From positions 248,001 to 312,000 of the forward strand of contig NZ_JANLNY010000022.1 of NCBI RefSeq assembly GCF_025465995.1: DNA of 64,000 nucleotides. The letters run 5' to 3'. The position numbers and the translations under genes were made by a program. Position 1 is the first letter of the stretch. Each line of letters opens with the position of its first letter. This DNA is from Pseudomonas sp. 5P_3.1_Bac2 (GTDB taxonomy: Bacteria > Pseudomonadota > Gammaproteobacteria > Pseudomonadales > Pseudomonadaceae). Positions 8,601 to 17,324 of this stretch are shown here, piece by piece. The notes beneath the pieces are model-generated. The model saw only the letters and a program-made list of their open reading frames with translations, did not search any database and was not told where the DNA came from.

Positions 8601-8614
8601 AACCAATTGGTTAT
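8601..8614. promoter_or_regulatory. PcaQ-like operator upstream of pcaQ
   Basis: On the minus strand the site reads ATAACC-AATT-GGTT, the same half-sites and 4-bp spacer as the perfect palindrome before pcaH. It lies 57-70 bp before the pcaQ start codon, consistent with LysR autoregulation. Confidence 0.7.
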
Positions 8615-8657
8615 AGTTGACCGCTCCCCCCTAGCCATAAACCTGCTTAACCGGCAT

Positions 8658-8687
8658 AAAAAAGCCCCGATACCAGACCGGGGCTTT
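8658..8687 (-). terminator. Rho-independent terminator of the amino-acid permease gene
   Basis: On the minus strand: 9-bp stem AAAGCCCCG / CGGGGCTTT, 9-base loop, and a run of six T. It begins 27 bp after the permease stop codon. Confidence 0.88.
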
Positions 8688-8713
8688 GCGGTGCGACTTG
8701 ACCAGGCCGGGGC

Positions 8714-10135
8714 TTAAGCGTCAGCCACCTGCGCCGCTGGGTTTGCCTCTTTAGGCTGCAGCTTGAACACGTAGTACAGCACCGTCAGCAGGACCAGGAA
8801 GGCCGGGCCGACATACAGCGCCACGCGGGTATCCGGGAAGTAGGCCATCAGCCCCACCACCCCAAGCAAAAACGCCAGGGCCAACCAAGAGCTCAGCGGA
8901 TACAGCCACATGCGATATTTAAGGGCATCCCGCTCAGCCGGGCTCAGGCTGCGGCGGAATTTCATCTGCGACAGCAGAATCATCGCCCAGGTCCAGATCG
9001 CGCCAAAGGTGGAGATGGCCGTGACCCAAACGAAGACTTTCTCCGGCACCAGGTAGTTGAGCAGCACACCCAGCAGTAAGGCGAAGATCGACAGCAACAG
9101 TGCCCGACGCGGCACCCCGCTGCCCGAAGTCTTGGCGAAACCAGCCGGGGCCTGGCCGTTCTGCGCCAGGCTGTAGAGCATGCGCCCGGTGCTGAAGATG
9201 CCGCCGTTGCAGGACGACAGCGCAGCGGTGATGACCACGAAGTTGATGATACCGGCGGCGGTTTTAATCCCCAGACGCTCGAAGGTCATCACGAACGGGC
9301 TGCCTTGGCTGCCGATTTCGTTCCACGGGTAGATCGACAAAATCACGAACAAGGCGCCGACGTAGAACAGCAGGATGCGCCAGAACACCGAGCCAATCGC
9401 ATGGGGAATGGTCTTTTGCGGATTCTTCGCTTCACCGGCGGTCAGGCCGATCATCTCCACGCCCAGGTAGGCAAACATCACCATCTGCAGCGACATCAGC
9501 ACCCCGGTTACGCCATTGGGCATAAAGCCGCCGTGGCTCCACAGGTTGGAGATACCCAGCGCCACACCATCATTGCCAAAGCCAAAGGCGATGATGCCGA
9601 CGCCGCCAATGACCATGGCGATGATGGTGACGATCTTGATCAGGGCAAACCAGAACTCGAACTCACCGAAGGCTTTCACCGCGATCAGGTTGATCGAGCC
9701 CATGCTCACCAGCGCGGCCAAGGCCCAGATCCAGCGCGGCACATCGGGGAACCAGATGCCCATATACACCGCCACCGCGGTGATCTCGGCAATGCAGGTC
9801 ACCAGCCACAGGAACCAGTAGTTCCAGCCGGTCAAAAAGCCCGCCAGCGGGCCGAGGTAGTCTTGCGCATAACGACTGAAGGAGCCCGCGACCGGGTTGT
9901 GCACCGCCATCTCACCAAGGGCGCGCATGATCACCAGAATCGCCAAACCGCCAATGATGTAGGCCAGCATGATCGCCGGACCGGCCATTTCGATGGCCTT
10001 GGCCGAACCCAGGAATAGACCGACGCCGATACAGGCACCCAGCGCCATCAGGCGGATGTGTCGTTCTCCAAGTTCACGTTTGAGTGGACCGCCTTGGGCG
10101 GCTTCAGCAGGGGGCAGATGATTGCCAACAGGCAT
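8714..10135 (-). CDS. APC-family amino-acid permease
   Basis: Inner-membrane amino-acid transporter of 473 residues with about 12 membrane helices, of the amino-acid permease (AAT) branch of the APC superfamily. The start of the first helix, IRLMALGACIGVGLFLGS, and the loop EMIGLTAGEAKNPQKTIP are the family's conserved segments. It resembles ProY/GabP-type carriers; proline or a small neutral amino acid is likely, but the substrate cannot be fixed from sequence. I chose the ATG at 10135 (MPVGNHLPP) over a longer frame opening at 10219, because a GAGG lies about 10 bases upstream. Monocistronic, with its own terminator. Confidence 0.85.
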   Translation of the reverse strand: MPVGNHLPPAEAAQGGPLKRELGERHIRLMALGACIGVGLFLGSAKAIEMAGPAIMLAYIIGGLAILVIMRALGEMAVHNPVAGSFSRYAQDYLGPLAGFLTGWNYWFLWLVTCIAEITAVAVYMGIWFPDVPRWIWALAALVSMGSINLIAVKAFGEFEFWFALIKIVTIIAMVIGGVGIIAFGFGNDGVALGISNLWSHGGFMPNGVTGVLMSLQMVMFAYLGVEMIGLTAGEAKNPQKTIPHAIGSVFWRILLFYVGALFVILSIYPWNEIGSQGSPFVMTFERLGIKTAAGIINFVVITAALSSCNGGIFSTGRMLYSLAQNGQAPAGFAKTSGSGVPRRALLLSIFALLLGVLLNYLVPEKVFVWVTAISTFGAIWTWAMILLSQMKFRRSLSPAERDALKYRMWLYPLSSWLALAFLLGVVGLMAYFPDTRVALYVGPAFLVLLTVLYYVFKLQPKEANPAAQVADA

Positions 10136-10560
10136 AAGGGTGTAACCTCGATTTGTTATTGGATAAGACCACCGAGTGCCCAGACCCAGGCTGAGTAAGC
10201 CCAAACCTGCCGACACCACAGCTACCTTTTGGGCAGTTGTGTCCCGCAGCCACTCACGGCTGGATCAGCGGCGAACCAGTAAAGAAAGCTTGAAACAGAA
10301 TGAAACACTCTCTGGTTTGTCACAATCAGACAAAAGTCGCGGCAACTCAATGATCTATATGAATTTTCTGACGACCGAGGCAAACCTATGCGCAGCCTGA
10401 GGCCTCGACCACGCGCCAGGCTTGCCCGCGCCGCAGCGGCAGCCGTGGCCTAGCCCGGCTCGCCACCGTTGGTCGCTTGCTGCGCCCACGCACGCTCAAC
10501 AACACTTCGCCGGCCAGTCTGGCTATGATTTGCCCCTACATCCCCAGTTGAGTCCTGCCC
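10136..10560. other. Divergent intergenic region, permease / rfbC
   Basis: No credible gene. The stretch around 10275-10380 is AT-richer than its surroundings and probably holds the permease promoter. A possible -10 element for rfbC, TATGAT, lies at 10524-10529, with only a weak -35. Confidence 0.4.
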
Positions 10561-11106
10561 ATGCAAGTTGTGAGCACCACTATCCCCGAAGTGTTGATCC
10601 TGGAACCCCGCGTATTTGGCGATGATCGCGGGTTCTTCTATGAGAGTTTCAACGCCCGCGCCTTTGCCGAAGCCACCGGCGTTAAGTCGGAGTTTGTCCA
10701 AGACAACCACTCGCGCTCCGCTCGCGGCGTGCTGCGCGGCCTGCATTACCAAGTGCAGCAGGCCCAGGGCAAGCTGGTCCGGGTCAGCGCGGGCGAGGTG
10801 TTGGATGTGGCCGTGGATATCCGCCGCAGCTCGCCAACCTTCGGCCAATGGGTGGCAGTCCGCTTGTCGGCCGAGAACAAACGCCAGCTGTGGATACCGG
10901 AAGGGTTTGCCCATGGTTTTGTGGTGCTCAGCGAGTTCGCAGAATTTCTCTACAAGACCACCGACTACTACGCCCCCGAGCATGAGCGCTGCATCCGCTG
11001 GGATGACCCGAGCCTGGCGATTGACTGGCAGCTCAGTGAAGCGCCGCAACTGTCGGCCAAGGACCAAGCCGGCAGCCTGTTGGCCACCGCCCAGGTGTTT
11101 GCCTGA
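10561..11106 (+). CDS. rfbC: dTDP-4-dehydrorhamnose 3,5-epimerase
   Basis: Cupin-fold epimerase (181 residues) of dTDP-L-rhamnose synthesis, acting on dTDP-4-keto-6-deoxyglucose in the cytosol. Catalytic His62 lies in RGLHYQ, with Lys71 and the active-site Tyr131 in FLYKTTDYY; EGFAHGF is also conserved. The length is normal. The rest of the pathway (rmlB, rmlD, rmlA), usually in one operon with it, is not adjacent; upstream is an unrelated permease. In P. aeruginosa rmlC is followed by dctB, as here, so this looks like the end of a broken-up rml-dct neighbourhood. Confidence 0.93.
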   Translation: MQVVSTTIPEVLILEPRVFGDDRGFFYESFNARAFAEATGVKSEFVQDNHSRSARGVLRGLHYQVQQAQGKLVRVSAGEVLDVAVDIRRSSPTFGQWVAVRLSAENKRQLWIPEGFAHGFVVLSEFAEFLYKTTDYYAPEHERCIRWDDPSLAIDWQLSEAPQLSAKDQAGSLLATAQVFA

Positions 11107-11212
11107 GTCCGCCATGATTAGCAGGCTAGCCCGCCTCGCCCACTAAGCTGGATAAGATGTGCCCAGGCGCTGAGCCCGTTCAGCGCCTTTCCTTAGCCGT
11201 CCCGAGCCCGTT

Positions 11213-13027
11213 ATGCCCACTGTCTTTGCTCACCTACGCCGCCCGCGCTGGCGCAGCCTGATTCTCCTGGCCTTGGTCCTGGCGCCCTTGCTGTGGCCGG
11301 TGCAGCAGTTGGCGCAGCGCTACTACCTGGCCAAGCTGGTCGAGCAAAATCACCAGACCCTCGATCTGTACGTGGCGAACCTGCTCGGCAGCCTGCGTCG
11401 TTATGAAGTGCTGCCGCCGATCCTCGGCGACTTGCCGGCGCTGCGGCAGGCCCTGGCGACGCCCAAAGATCCCCAGGTGATTGCCGCGGCAAACCGCCTG
11501 CTGGAGCAAGTCAGCCAGCAAACCGGGGCGCAGGTGGTGTACCTGATGGACGCCGACGGCAATAGCCTGGCCGCCTCCAACTGGCAGCAGGACGATTCGT
11601 TCGTGAATCGCAACTTTGCCTTTCGCCCCTATTTCCGCGAAGCCATCGCCGGCCAACTGGGGCGCTTCTTTGGCCTCGGCACCACCTCCGGCAAGCGCGG
11701 CTATTACTTTGCTGCAGCCATGCGCGATGCGGGACGCAATCTAGGGGTGCTGGTGATCAAGGTCGACTTCGACCATATCGAAACCCTGTGGGGCAATACC
11801 CCTGAACAACTGCTGGTGACCGACGCCCAAGGGGTGGTCATCCTCACCTCCAACAGCCAATGGCGCTTCACCGCCAGCCGCCCGCTGGACAAAGTCGAGC
11901 GCATGGCGATTATGGCCAACCTGCCCTACCCGACTCAGGCGCCACCGCCGCTCAGGCTCAAAAACGAAGAATGGCTGCGCCAGGATCGGCAACTGCTGGA
12001 GACCGGCTGGACGGTGAGCATCTTAAGCCCGCGCAGCCTGCTCGACCGCCCGGTACGCACGGCCATGGTCGCCGCCGGCGGCCTGCTCCTGTTGTTACTG
12101 CTGGCCCTGGGTTTGCTGATGCAGCGCCAGCGCCATTATCTGGAGCGGATTGCCCTCGACAGCCGCGCCCGGCAAGAACTGGAACAGCGCGTGCTAGAAC
12201 GCACCGAGGACCTGGAGCGTCTCAACAGCCGCCTGAAAGATGAAGTGCTGGAGCGCGAACAAGCCCAGCAGGAATTGCTCTGTGCCCAAGATGAATTGGT
12301 CCAGGCCAGTAAGCTGTCGGCGCTGGGCACCATGAGCGCCAGCATCAGCCATGAGCTCAACCAACCGCTGGCGGCCATCCGCAGTTATGCCGACAACGCC
12401 GGCGTGCTGCTCGATCACCAGCGCATTGAAGACGCACGCGGCAACCTCAAGCTGATCAGCCAGCTGACCCAACGCATGGCCTCGATCACCGCCCATCTGC
12501 GCGCCTTCGCCCGGCGTGATCGCCACGCCCCGGAAAGCGTGGCTCTGCAACCGGCCCTGGACGACGCCCTCGCCCTGCTGGCCAAGCGCAGGCGCAGCCT
12601 CGAAGTGGAACTGATCCGCGACCTGCCCGAGGCCACCCTGTGGGTGCAAGCCGGCGAAACCCGCCTGCGCCAGGTGCTGGGTAACCTGTTGGCCAATGCC
12701 CTCGATGCCTTAAGCGAAGTCGCGCCGCCACGGCGCCTGTGGCTCAGCAGCACGCTGAGTGACTATGGCGTGGAGTTGCAGCTGCGCGACAATGGCCCCG
12801 GCTTTAGCGCGCAAGCCTTGCAGCGGGCCCGCGAGCCGTTCTTCACCACCAAGACCAGCGCCCAGGGCTTGGGCCTGGGGTTGGCCATTTGCGATACGCT
12901 GATGCGCAGCCTCGGCGGCGAGCTGGTGCTCAGTAATCACCCAAGCGGCGGCGCCGTGCTGACCCTGCGTTTACGCGCAGTGGAGCAAGGCATCAAACCG
13001 CAGTCGGCAGAGGATTTTGTTGTATGA
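11213..13027 (+). CDS. dctB: C4-dicarboxylate sensor histidine kinase DctB
   Basis: Membrane sensor kinase of 604 residues. Order: TM1 (about 15-30), periplasmic double-Cache (PDC) sensor domain (about 35-275), TM2 (about 284-303), coiled coil (310-365), dimerisation/phosphoacceptor helix with His380 in SISHELNQPLAAIR, then an ATPase domain with N-box (LGNLLANALDAL) and DNGPGF and GLGLGLAI G-boxes. DctB senses succinate, fumarate or malate and phosphorylates DctD. Its stop overlaps the dctD start (ATGA). No dct transporter gene lies next to the pair. Confidence 0.93.
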   Translation: MPTVFAHLRRPRWRSLILLALVLAPLLWPVQQLAQRYYLAKLVEQNHQTLDLYVANLLGSLRRYEVLPPILGDLPALRQALATPKDPQVIAAANRLLEQVSQQTGAQVVYLMDADGNSLAASNWQQDDSFVNRNFAFRPYFREAIAGQLGRFFGLGTTSGKRGYYFAAAMRDAGRNLGVLVIKVDFDHIETLWGNTPEQLLVTDAQGVVILTSNSQWRFTASRPLDKVERMAIMANLPYPTQAPPPLRLKNEEWLRQDRQLLETGWTVSILSPRSLLDRPVRTAMVAAGGLLLLLLLALGLLMQRQRHYLERIALDSRARQELEQRVLERTEDLERLNSRLKDEVLEREQAQQELLCAQDELVQASKLSALGTMSASISHELNQPLAAIRSYADNAGVLLDHQRIEDARGNLKLISQLTQRMASITAHLRAFARRDRHAPESVALQPALDDALALLAKRRRSLEVELIRDLPEATLWVQAGETRLRQVLGNLLANALDALSEVAPPRRLWLSSTLSDYGVELQLRDNGPGFSAQALQRAREPFFTTKTSAQGLGLGLAICDTLMRSLGGELVLSNHPSGGAVLTLRLRAVEQGIKPQSAEDFVV

Positions 13028-14406
13028 GCATGATTGACGGGCACACCCAGGTACTGCTGATCGATGACGATCCGCACCTGCGCCAAGCCCTGAGCCAAAC
13101 CCTCGATCTGGCCGGGTTTAAAGTCCAGAGCCTGGCCAGCGGCAAAGGCGTGGCCGCGCGCATTGAGCGCGACTGGCCGGGGGTGGTGGTCAGCGATATC
13201 CGCATGCCGGATATCGACGGTTTGCAGTTGCTCGCCCAACTGCACGAGCAAGACGCCGATTTGCCGGTGCTGCTGATCACCGGCCACGGCGATATCCCGC
13301 TGGCGGTGCAAGCCATGCGCAGCGGCGCCTACGACTTTCTGGAAAAGCCCTTCGCCAGCGACGACCTGCTCGACAGCGTGCGCCGCGCCTTAGCCCTGCG
13401 TCAGCTGGTGCTGGATAACCGCAGCCTGCGTTTGGCCCTGGCGGACCGGCAGACCTTGGCGAGTCGCCTGCTCGGCCAGTCGCAGCCACTTCAGCGCCTG
13501 CGTGAGCAGATCGGCGCGCTGGCGGCGATCAACAGCGACGTGCTGATCTTAGGCGAGACCGGCACCGGCAAAGAGGTGGTGGCGCGCGCCCTGCATGACC
13601 TGTCCAACCGCCGCGACGGGCCCTTCGTGGCGATCAACGCCGGCGCCCTGGCGGAGTCAGTGGTCGAAAGCGAGCTGTTCGGGCACGAACAAGGCGCCTT
13701 TACCGGCGCGCAAAAACGCCGTATCGGCAAATTTGAGTTCGCCAACGGCGGCACCCTGTTCCTCGACGAAATCGAGAGCATGAGTCTGGAAGTGCAGGTC
13801 AAACTGCTGCGCCTGTTGCAGGAACGCGTGGTCGAGCGCCTCGGTGGCAATCAGCTGATTCCCTTGGATATCCGCGTGATCGCCGCGAGCAAAGAAGACC
13901 TGCGCCAAGCCGCCGACCAGGGCCGCTTTCGCGCCGACCTGTATTACCGCCTCAACGTCGCCCCGCTGCGTATTGCACCGCTGCGCGAGCGCGGTGAGGA
14001 CGTCCTGCATCTGTTCCACAGCTTTAGCCAGGCCGCCCGCGAACGCCATGGCTTGGCCGAACGCCAGTTGCAGCCGGCGCAGTGCGCGGCGCTGTTGCGC
14101 CATAGCTGGCCGGGCAATGTGCGTGAGCTGCAAAACGTCGCCGAGCGTTTTGCCTTAGGCCTGGGCTTGGAGTTAGATGATGCCGCACCGAGCGCCAGCC
14201 ACGACGACGAAAGCGCCGTCAGCGGCGGCCTCAATGCCCAGGTCGAAGCCTTTGAACGCAGCCTGATCAATGCCGAGATGCAGCGTTCGCACAGCTCCCT
14301 GCGCAGCCTCGCCGAGGCTCTGGGTTTGCCACGCAAAACCCTGCACGACAAGCTGCGCAAACATGGGCTGAATTTCGCCGACAACAGCCTGCCACCCGAG
14401 GCCTAA
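13024..14406 (+). CDS. dctD: Sigma-54-dependent response regulator DctD
   Basis: Response regulator (460 residues) of the NtrC class. Receiver domain with phosphoacceptor Asp58 (VVSDIRMPD); AAA+ domain with Walker A GETGTGKE and the sigma-54 contact motif GAFTGA; C-terminal Fis-type helix-turn-helix (about 415-450). Phosphorylated by DctB, it activates sigma-54 promoters of C4-dicarboxylate transporter genes. Translationally coupled to dctB by a 4-bp overlap. Its usual targets (dctA or dctPQM) are not in this window. Confidence 0.94.
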   Translation: MSMIDGHTQVLLIDDDPHLRQALSQTLDLAGFKVQSLASGKGVAARIERDWPGVVVSDIRMPDIDGLQLLAQLHEQDADLPVLLITGHGDIPLAVQAMRSGAYDFLEKPFASDDLLDSVRRALALRQLVLDNRSLRLALADRQTLASRLLGQSQPLQRLREQIGALAAINSDVLILGETGTGKEVVARALHDLSNRRDGPFVAINAGALAESVVESELFGHEQGAFTGAQKRRIGKFEFANGGTLFLDEIESMSLEVQVKLLRLLQERVVERLGGNQLIPLDIRVIAASKEDLRQAADQGRFRADLYYRLNVAPLRIAPLRERGEDVLHLFHSFSQAARERHGLAERQLQPAQCAALLRHSWPGNVRELQNVAERFALGLGLELDDAAPSASHDDESAVSGGLNAQVEAFERSLINAEMQRSHSSLRSLAEALGLPRKTLHDKLRKHGLNFADNSLPPEA

Positions 14407-14424
14407 GCGGCCCCGGCACAGGTA

Positions 14425-15642
14425 TTAGGCGCGGGCCAACTCCGGTAAATCGCCGGACAGGCCCAAGGCCTGACGCACGAACAGGGCTTTGGCTTGCGGC
14501 AGTTTATCCACCAGTTTCAGGCCGCTGTTACGCACCCAGCGCAGCGCCAGCTGGTCAGACTGGAACAGGCGCTCAAAGCCCTCCATCGCCGCCATCATCG
14601 CCAGGTTGTGCGGCATACGACGGCGCTCATAACGGCTGAGCACCTTCACATCAGCCAAGCGCTCGCCGCGCTGGGCGGCATGCAGCAGCACTTCAGCCAG
14701 CACCGCCACATCGAGAAAGCCCAGGTTAACGCCCTGGCCGGCCAGCGGATGAATGCTGTGGGCGGCGTCGCCGATCAGCACCAAGCCGTCTTCCACATAG
14801 CGCTTGGCGTGGCGTTGCCGCAGCGGAATGCACAGACGCTGATCGGCATACAGCACTGTGCCCAAACGCTGCTCGAACGCCTCGCTCAGCTCAGCGCAAA
14901 AGCCAGAATCGTCCAAGGCCATCAAGCGCTCGGCTTCTTCCGGGGTCACTGACCAGACGATCGAGCACCAGTGCTCATCCGCCGCGCCACTCAACGGCAG
15001 AAAGGCCAGCGGACCATGATCGGTAAAACGCTGCCAGGCCGTGGCCTGATGCGGCTCACTCACACGCACGCTGGTGACGATGGCGTGGTGCAGGTAATCC
15101 CACTCGCGGGTCGGGCAACCGGTCAGGCGGCGCACCGCCGAATTGGCGCCATCGGCGGCCACCAGCAAGGGCGTGCGCAACTCGCGGCCATCGTGCAGGG
15201 TCAGCAGCCAGCCATCGCCAGAGTGACGCAATTGTTCCACGCGGGCATTGGCCAACAGCCCCACGGAGCTGTCGAGCAGACGCTCATACAACGCGTCCTG
15301 CACGAGGCGGTTTTCGACGATATGGCCGAGCACCTCGGCATGCACGCTGGCCGCGCTGAAGTGGATGTGCCCGGTGCCGGAGCCGTCCCACACCTGCATC
15401 TCGCTATAGGGGCAGGCACGTTTGGCGGCGATGGCCGGCCAGGCGCCCAAGCGCTCCAGCACACGCTGACTGGCCATGGACAAGGCACTGACCCGCGGCT
15501 CGAAGGCATCGCTTGCATTAAACGGGCTGACGTTAAGCCCGCCGCCATCTACCAGCAGCACTTCCAGGCCTTGGTCCTGCAGGGCCAGCGCCAAGGCGCT
15601 GCCCACCATCCCAGCCCCTACAATGATCAAATCCGCTTGCAT
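14425..15642 (-). CDS. ubiI: Ubiquinone biosynthesis FAD monooxygenase (UbiI-like)
   Basis: Class A flavin monooxygenase of 405 residues in the UbiH/UbiF/VisC/UbiI family, which hydroxylates the ring of ubiquinone precursors. The N-terminal FAD-binding motif is IIVGAGMVGSALALAL, and the second flavin motif reads GLVLIGDAAHSIHPLAGQG. Position downstream of ubiH, pepP and ygfB matches the UbiI/VisC position in other gammaproteobacteria (C5 hydroxylation). Convergent with dctD, 18 bp apart. Which ring position it acts on is inferred from context. Confidence 0.88.
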   Translation of the reverse strand: MQADLIIVGAGMVGSALALALQDQGLEVLLVDGGGLNVSPFNASDAFEPRVSALSMASQRVLERLGAWPAIAAKRACPYSEMQVWDGSGTGHIHFSAASVHAEVLGHIVENRLVQDALYERLLDSSVGLLANARVEQLRHSGDGWLLTLHDGRELRTPLLVAADGANSAVRRLTGCPTREWDYLHHAIVTSVRVSEPHQATAWQRFTDHGPLAFLPLSGAADEHWCSIVWSVTPEEAERLMALDDSGFCAELSEAFEQRLGTVLYADQRLCIPLRQRHAKRYVEDGLVLIGDAAHSIHPLAGQGVNLGFLDVAVLAEVLLHAAQRGERLADVKVLSRYERRRMPHNLAMMAAMEGFERLFQSDQLALRWVRNSGLKLVDKLPQAKALFVRQALGLSGDLPELARA

Positions 15643-15651
15643 AACACATCC

Positions 15652-16137
15652 TTAAACTGCCTGCCGAGCGCGCGGTTTCAGGCGCACGTAGAGGGTTTTA
15701 TCAACTCGCGCGACCAACTCACCCTGGCCGTCGCGTACCTCAACCTGCAACTGCGGCAAGTACTTCTCGCCACTGGCAGTGCGCTGGCGAATCTCCTCAA
15801 GCAGGCCGTCATCAATAATAAATTCGGCGTACACCGGGCCTTTACCGGGTGAGACGAAGTCGATGCTGGCGGCCTTGTCCCAGACGATGTAATCGCGGCC
15901 CAGGGACTCCATGATCAGCAGCATGTAAAACGGGTCGGTCATGGCATACAGGCTGCCGCCAAACTGGGTGCCGACGTAGTTGCGGTTGTACCAACCCAAG
16001 CCCATCTTCACCCGCGCGCGACGAAAGTCCGGGCTGATTTCCTGCACCCGGATACCGGCGCCGAGATACGGCGGGTAAAGGTTCATCAACCAACGCAAGC
16101 GCCGCGCCCGGGCGGCTAACTTCGCCGCGCTGCTCAT
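15652..16137 (-). CDS. DUF4442 hotdog-fold protein (thioesterase-like)
   Basis: Protein of 161 residues resembling the DUF4442/PaaI-type hotdog family: an amphipathic N-terminal helix, then the central [18 protein letters not shown] segment where such proteins place the long hotdog helix. Function unknown. Sandwiched between ubiH (4-bp overlap) and ubiI, so it is probably co-transcribed with the ubiquinone hydroxylases, an arrangement I recall as conserved in pseudomonads. A role with an acyl-CoA or in quinone metabolism is inference only. Confidence 0.8.
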   Translation of the reverse strand: MSSAAKLAARARRLRWLMNLYPPYLGAGIRVQEISPDFRRARVKMGLGWYNRNYVGTQFGGSLYAMTDPFYMLLIMESLGRDYIVWDKAASIDFVSPGKGPVYAEFIIDDGLLEEIRQRTASGEKYLPQLQVEVRDGQGELVARVDKTLYVRLKPRARQAV

Positions 16138-17321
16138 GGCTGCACCCGGGTGCCGAGGCCCATGGCCTGGCGGGCGAACCAGTGTTTGGCCGGCGGCAAT
16201 AAATCCAAGCCCAGCAAGCCCAGGTTGCGTCCGGCGGCCAACAGCGGCTGACCCGTGCTGAACAAACGCGTGACCTGGTGGGAGAAGCCCACGGTGAACT
16301 GCTGATCACGCTGCTGGCTGTCGAAGTAACGCTGCAAGGGCGCCAACGTGCCCAACGGCTCAGGACTATTGAGCAGGGTTTCGGCCAGCACCCAGGTATC
16401 GCGCAGCGACAGGTTATAGCCCTGCCCGGCAATGGGATGCAGGCTGTGGGCGGCGTTACCCAGCACCACCAAATGCTTGCGGATTTGCTCCTTGGCCGCC
16501 GTCAGCGCCAGCGGATACACATGGCGCTCGCCGACTTGGCGCAAGCTGCCCAAGCGATAACCGAACTCTTCCTGCAACTGGCTAAGGAAGCTGCGTTCAT
16601 CCAGTTCCAGCAACCGCTGCGCCTCGACCGTGGTGCGGGTCCAGACCAACGCACAGCGGTTATCCGCCAGCGGCAACATGGCCATCGGCCCCTGCTCGGT
16701 AAAGCGCTCGAACGCCATACCCTGGTGCGGCTCTTGCGGGGTGATATTGGCGATCAGCGCGCTCTGCCCATAAGGCGTAACGCTGATATCAATACCCAGT
16801 TGCTCGCGCAAGCCACTGCGGCCGCCCTCGGCGAGAATCGCCAGCTGGCACTCAAGCTCGCTGCCGTCATCCAGGCTCAACCGATAGCCGTCGGCCAAGG
16901 CCTGCATCTGGTTGACCTGGGCCGGGCTGCGCCAGCTCACCACGTCTTGGTCCAGGGCTTGCCACAGGCACTCGCCGAGCCAGGCGTTTTCCACCACAAA
17001 CCCCAGCGCCGGCACGCCCTCATCGGCGGCGCTTAAGCGCGCTGCCGCGAAGCGCCCACGGTCGGACACGTGAATCTGGCTGATCGGCTCGGCACGTTGG
17101 CTGATCGCCTGCCACAGGCCTAAGCGCTGGTAGATTTGCTGGGAGCCGAAGGACAGCGCGGTGGAGCGTGCGTCATAGCTGGGTTGATAGCCTTGGCCGG
17201 GGGTGAACGGCTCGATCAAGCAGATCGACCAGCCCCGCTGTTTGGCCTCGGCTTGCAGGCACAACGCCAAACTGGCGCCGACCAAGCCCCCACCGATGAT
17301 CGCAATATCCACCTGCTGCAT
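16134..17321 (-). CDS. ubiH: 2-octaprenyl-6-methoxyphenol hydroxylase UbiH
   Basis: FAD-dependent hydroxylase of 395 residues in ubiquinone synthesis (C1 hydroxylation). FAD motif [16 protein letters not shown] at the N-terminus and [17 protein letters not shown] in the second half. The ATG at 17321 is preferred; a GTG lies one codon upstream, directly after the pepP stop. It overlaps the following DUF4442 gene by 4 bp. The order ygfB-pepP-ubiH-ubiI is classical in gammaproteobacteria. Confidence 0.92.
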   Translation of the reverse strand: MQQVDIAIIGGGLVGASLALCLQAEAKQRGWSICLIEPFTPGQGYQPSYDARSTALSFGSQQIYQRLGLWQAISQRAEPISQIHVSDRGRFAAARLSAADEGVPALGFVVENAWLGECLWQALDQDVVSWRSPAQVNQMQALADGYRLSLDDGSELECQLAILAEGGRSGLREQLGIDISVTPYGQSALIANITPQEPHQGMAFERFTEQGPMAMLPLADNRCALVWTRTTVEAQRLLELDERSFLSQLQEEFGYRLGSLRQVGERHVYPLALTAAKEQIRKHLVVLGNAAHSLHPIAGQGYNLSLRDTWVLAETLLNSPEPLGTLAPLQRYFDSQQRDQQFTVGFSHQVTRLFSTGQPLLAAGRNLGLLGLDLLPPAKHWFARQAMGLGTRVQP

Positions 17322-17324
17322 CAC

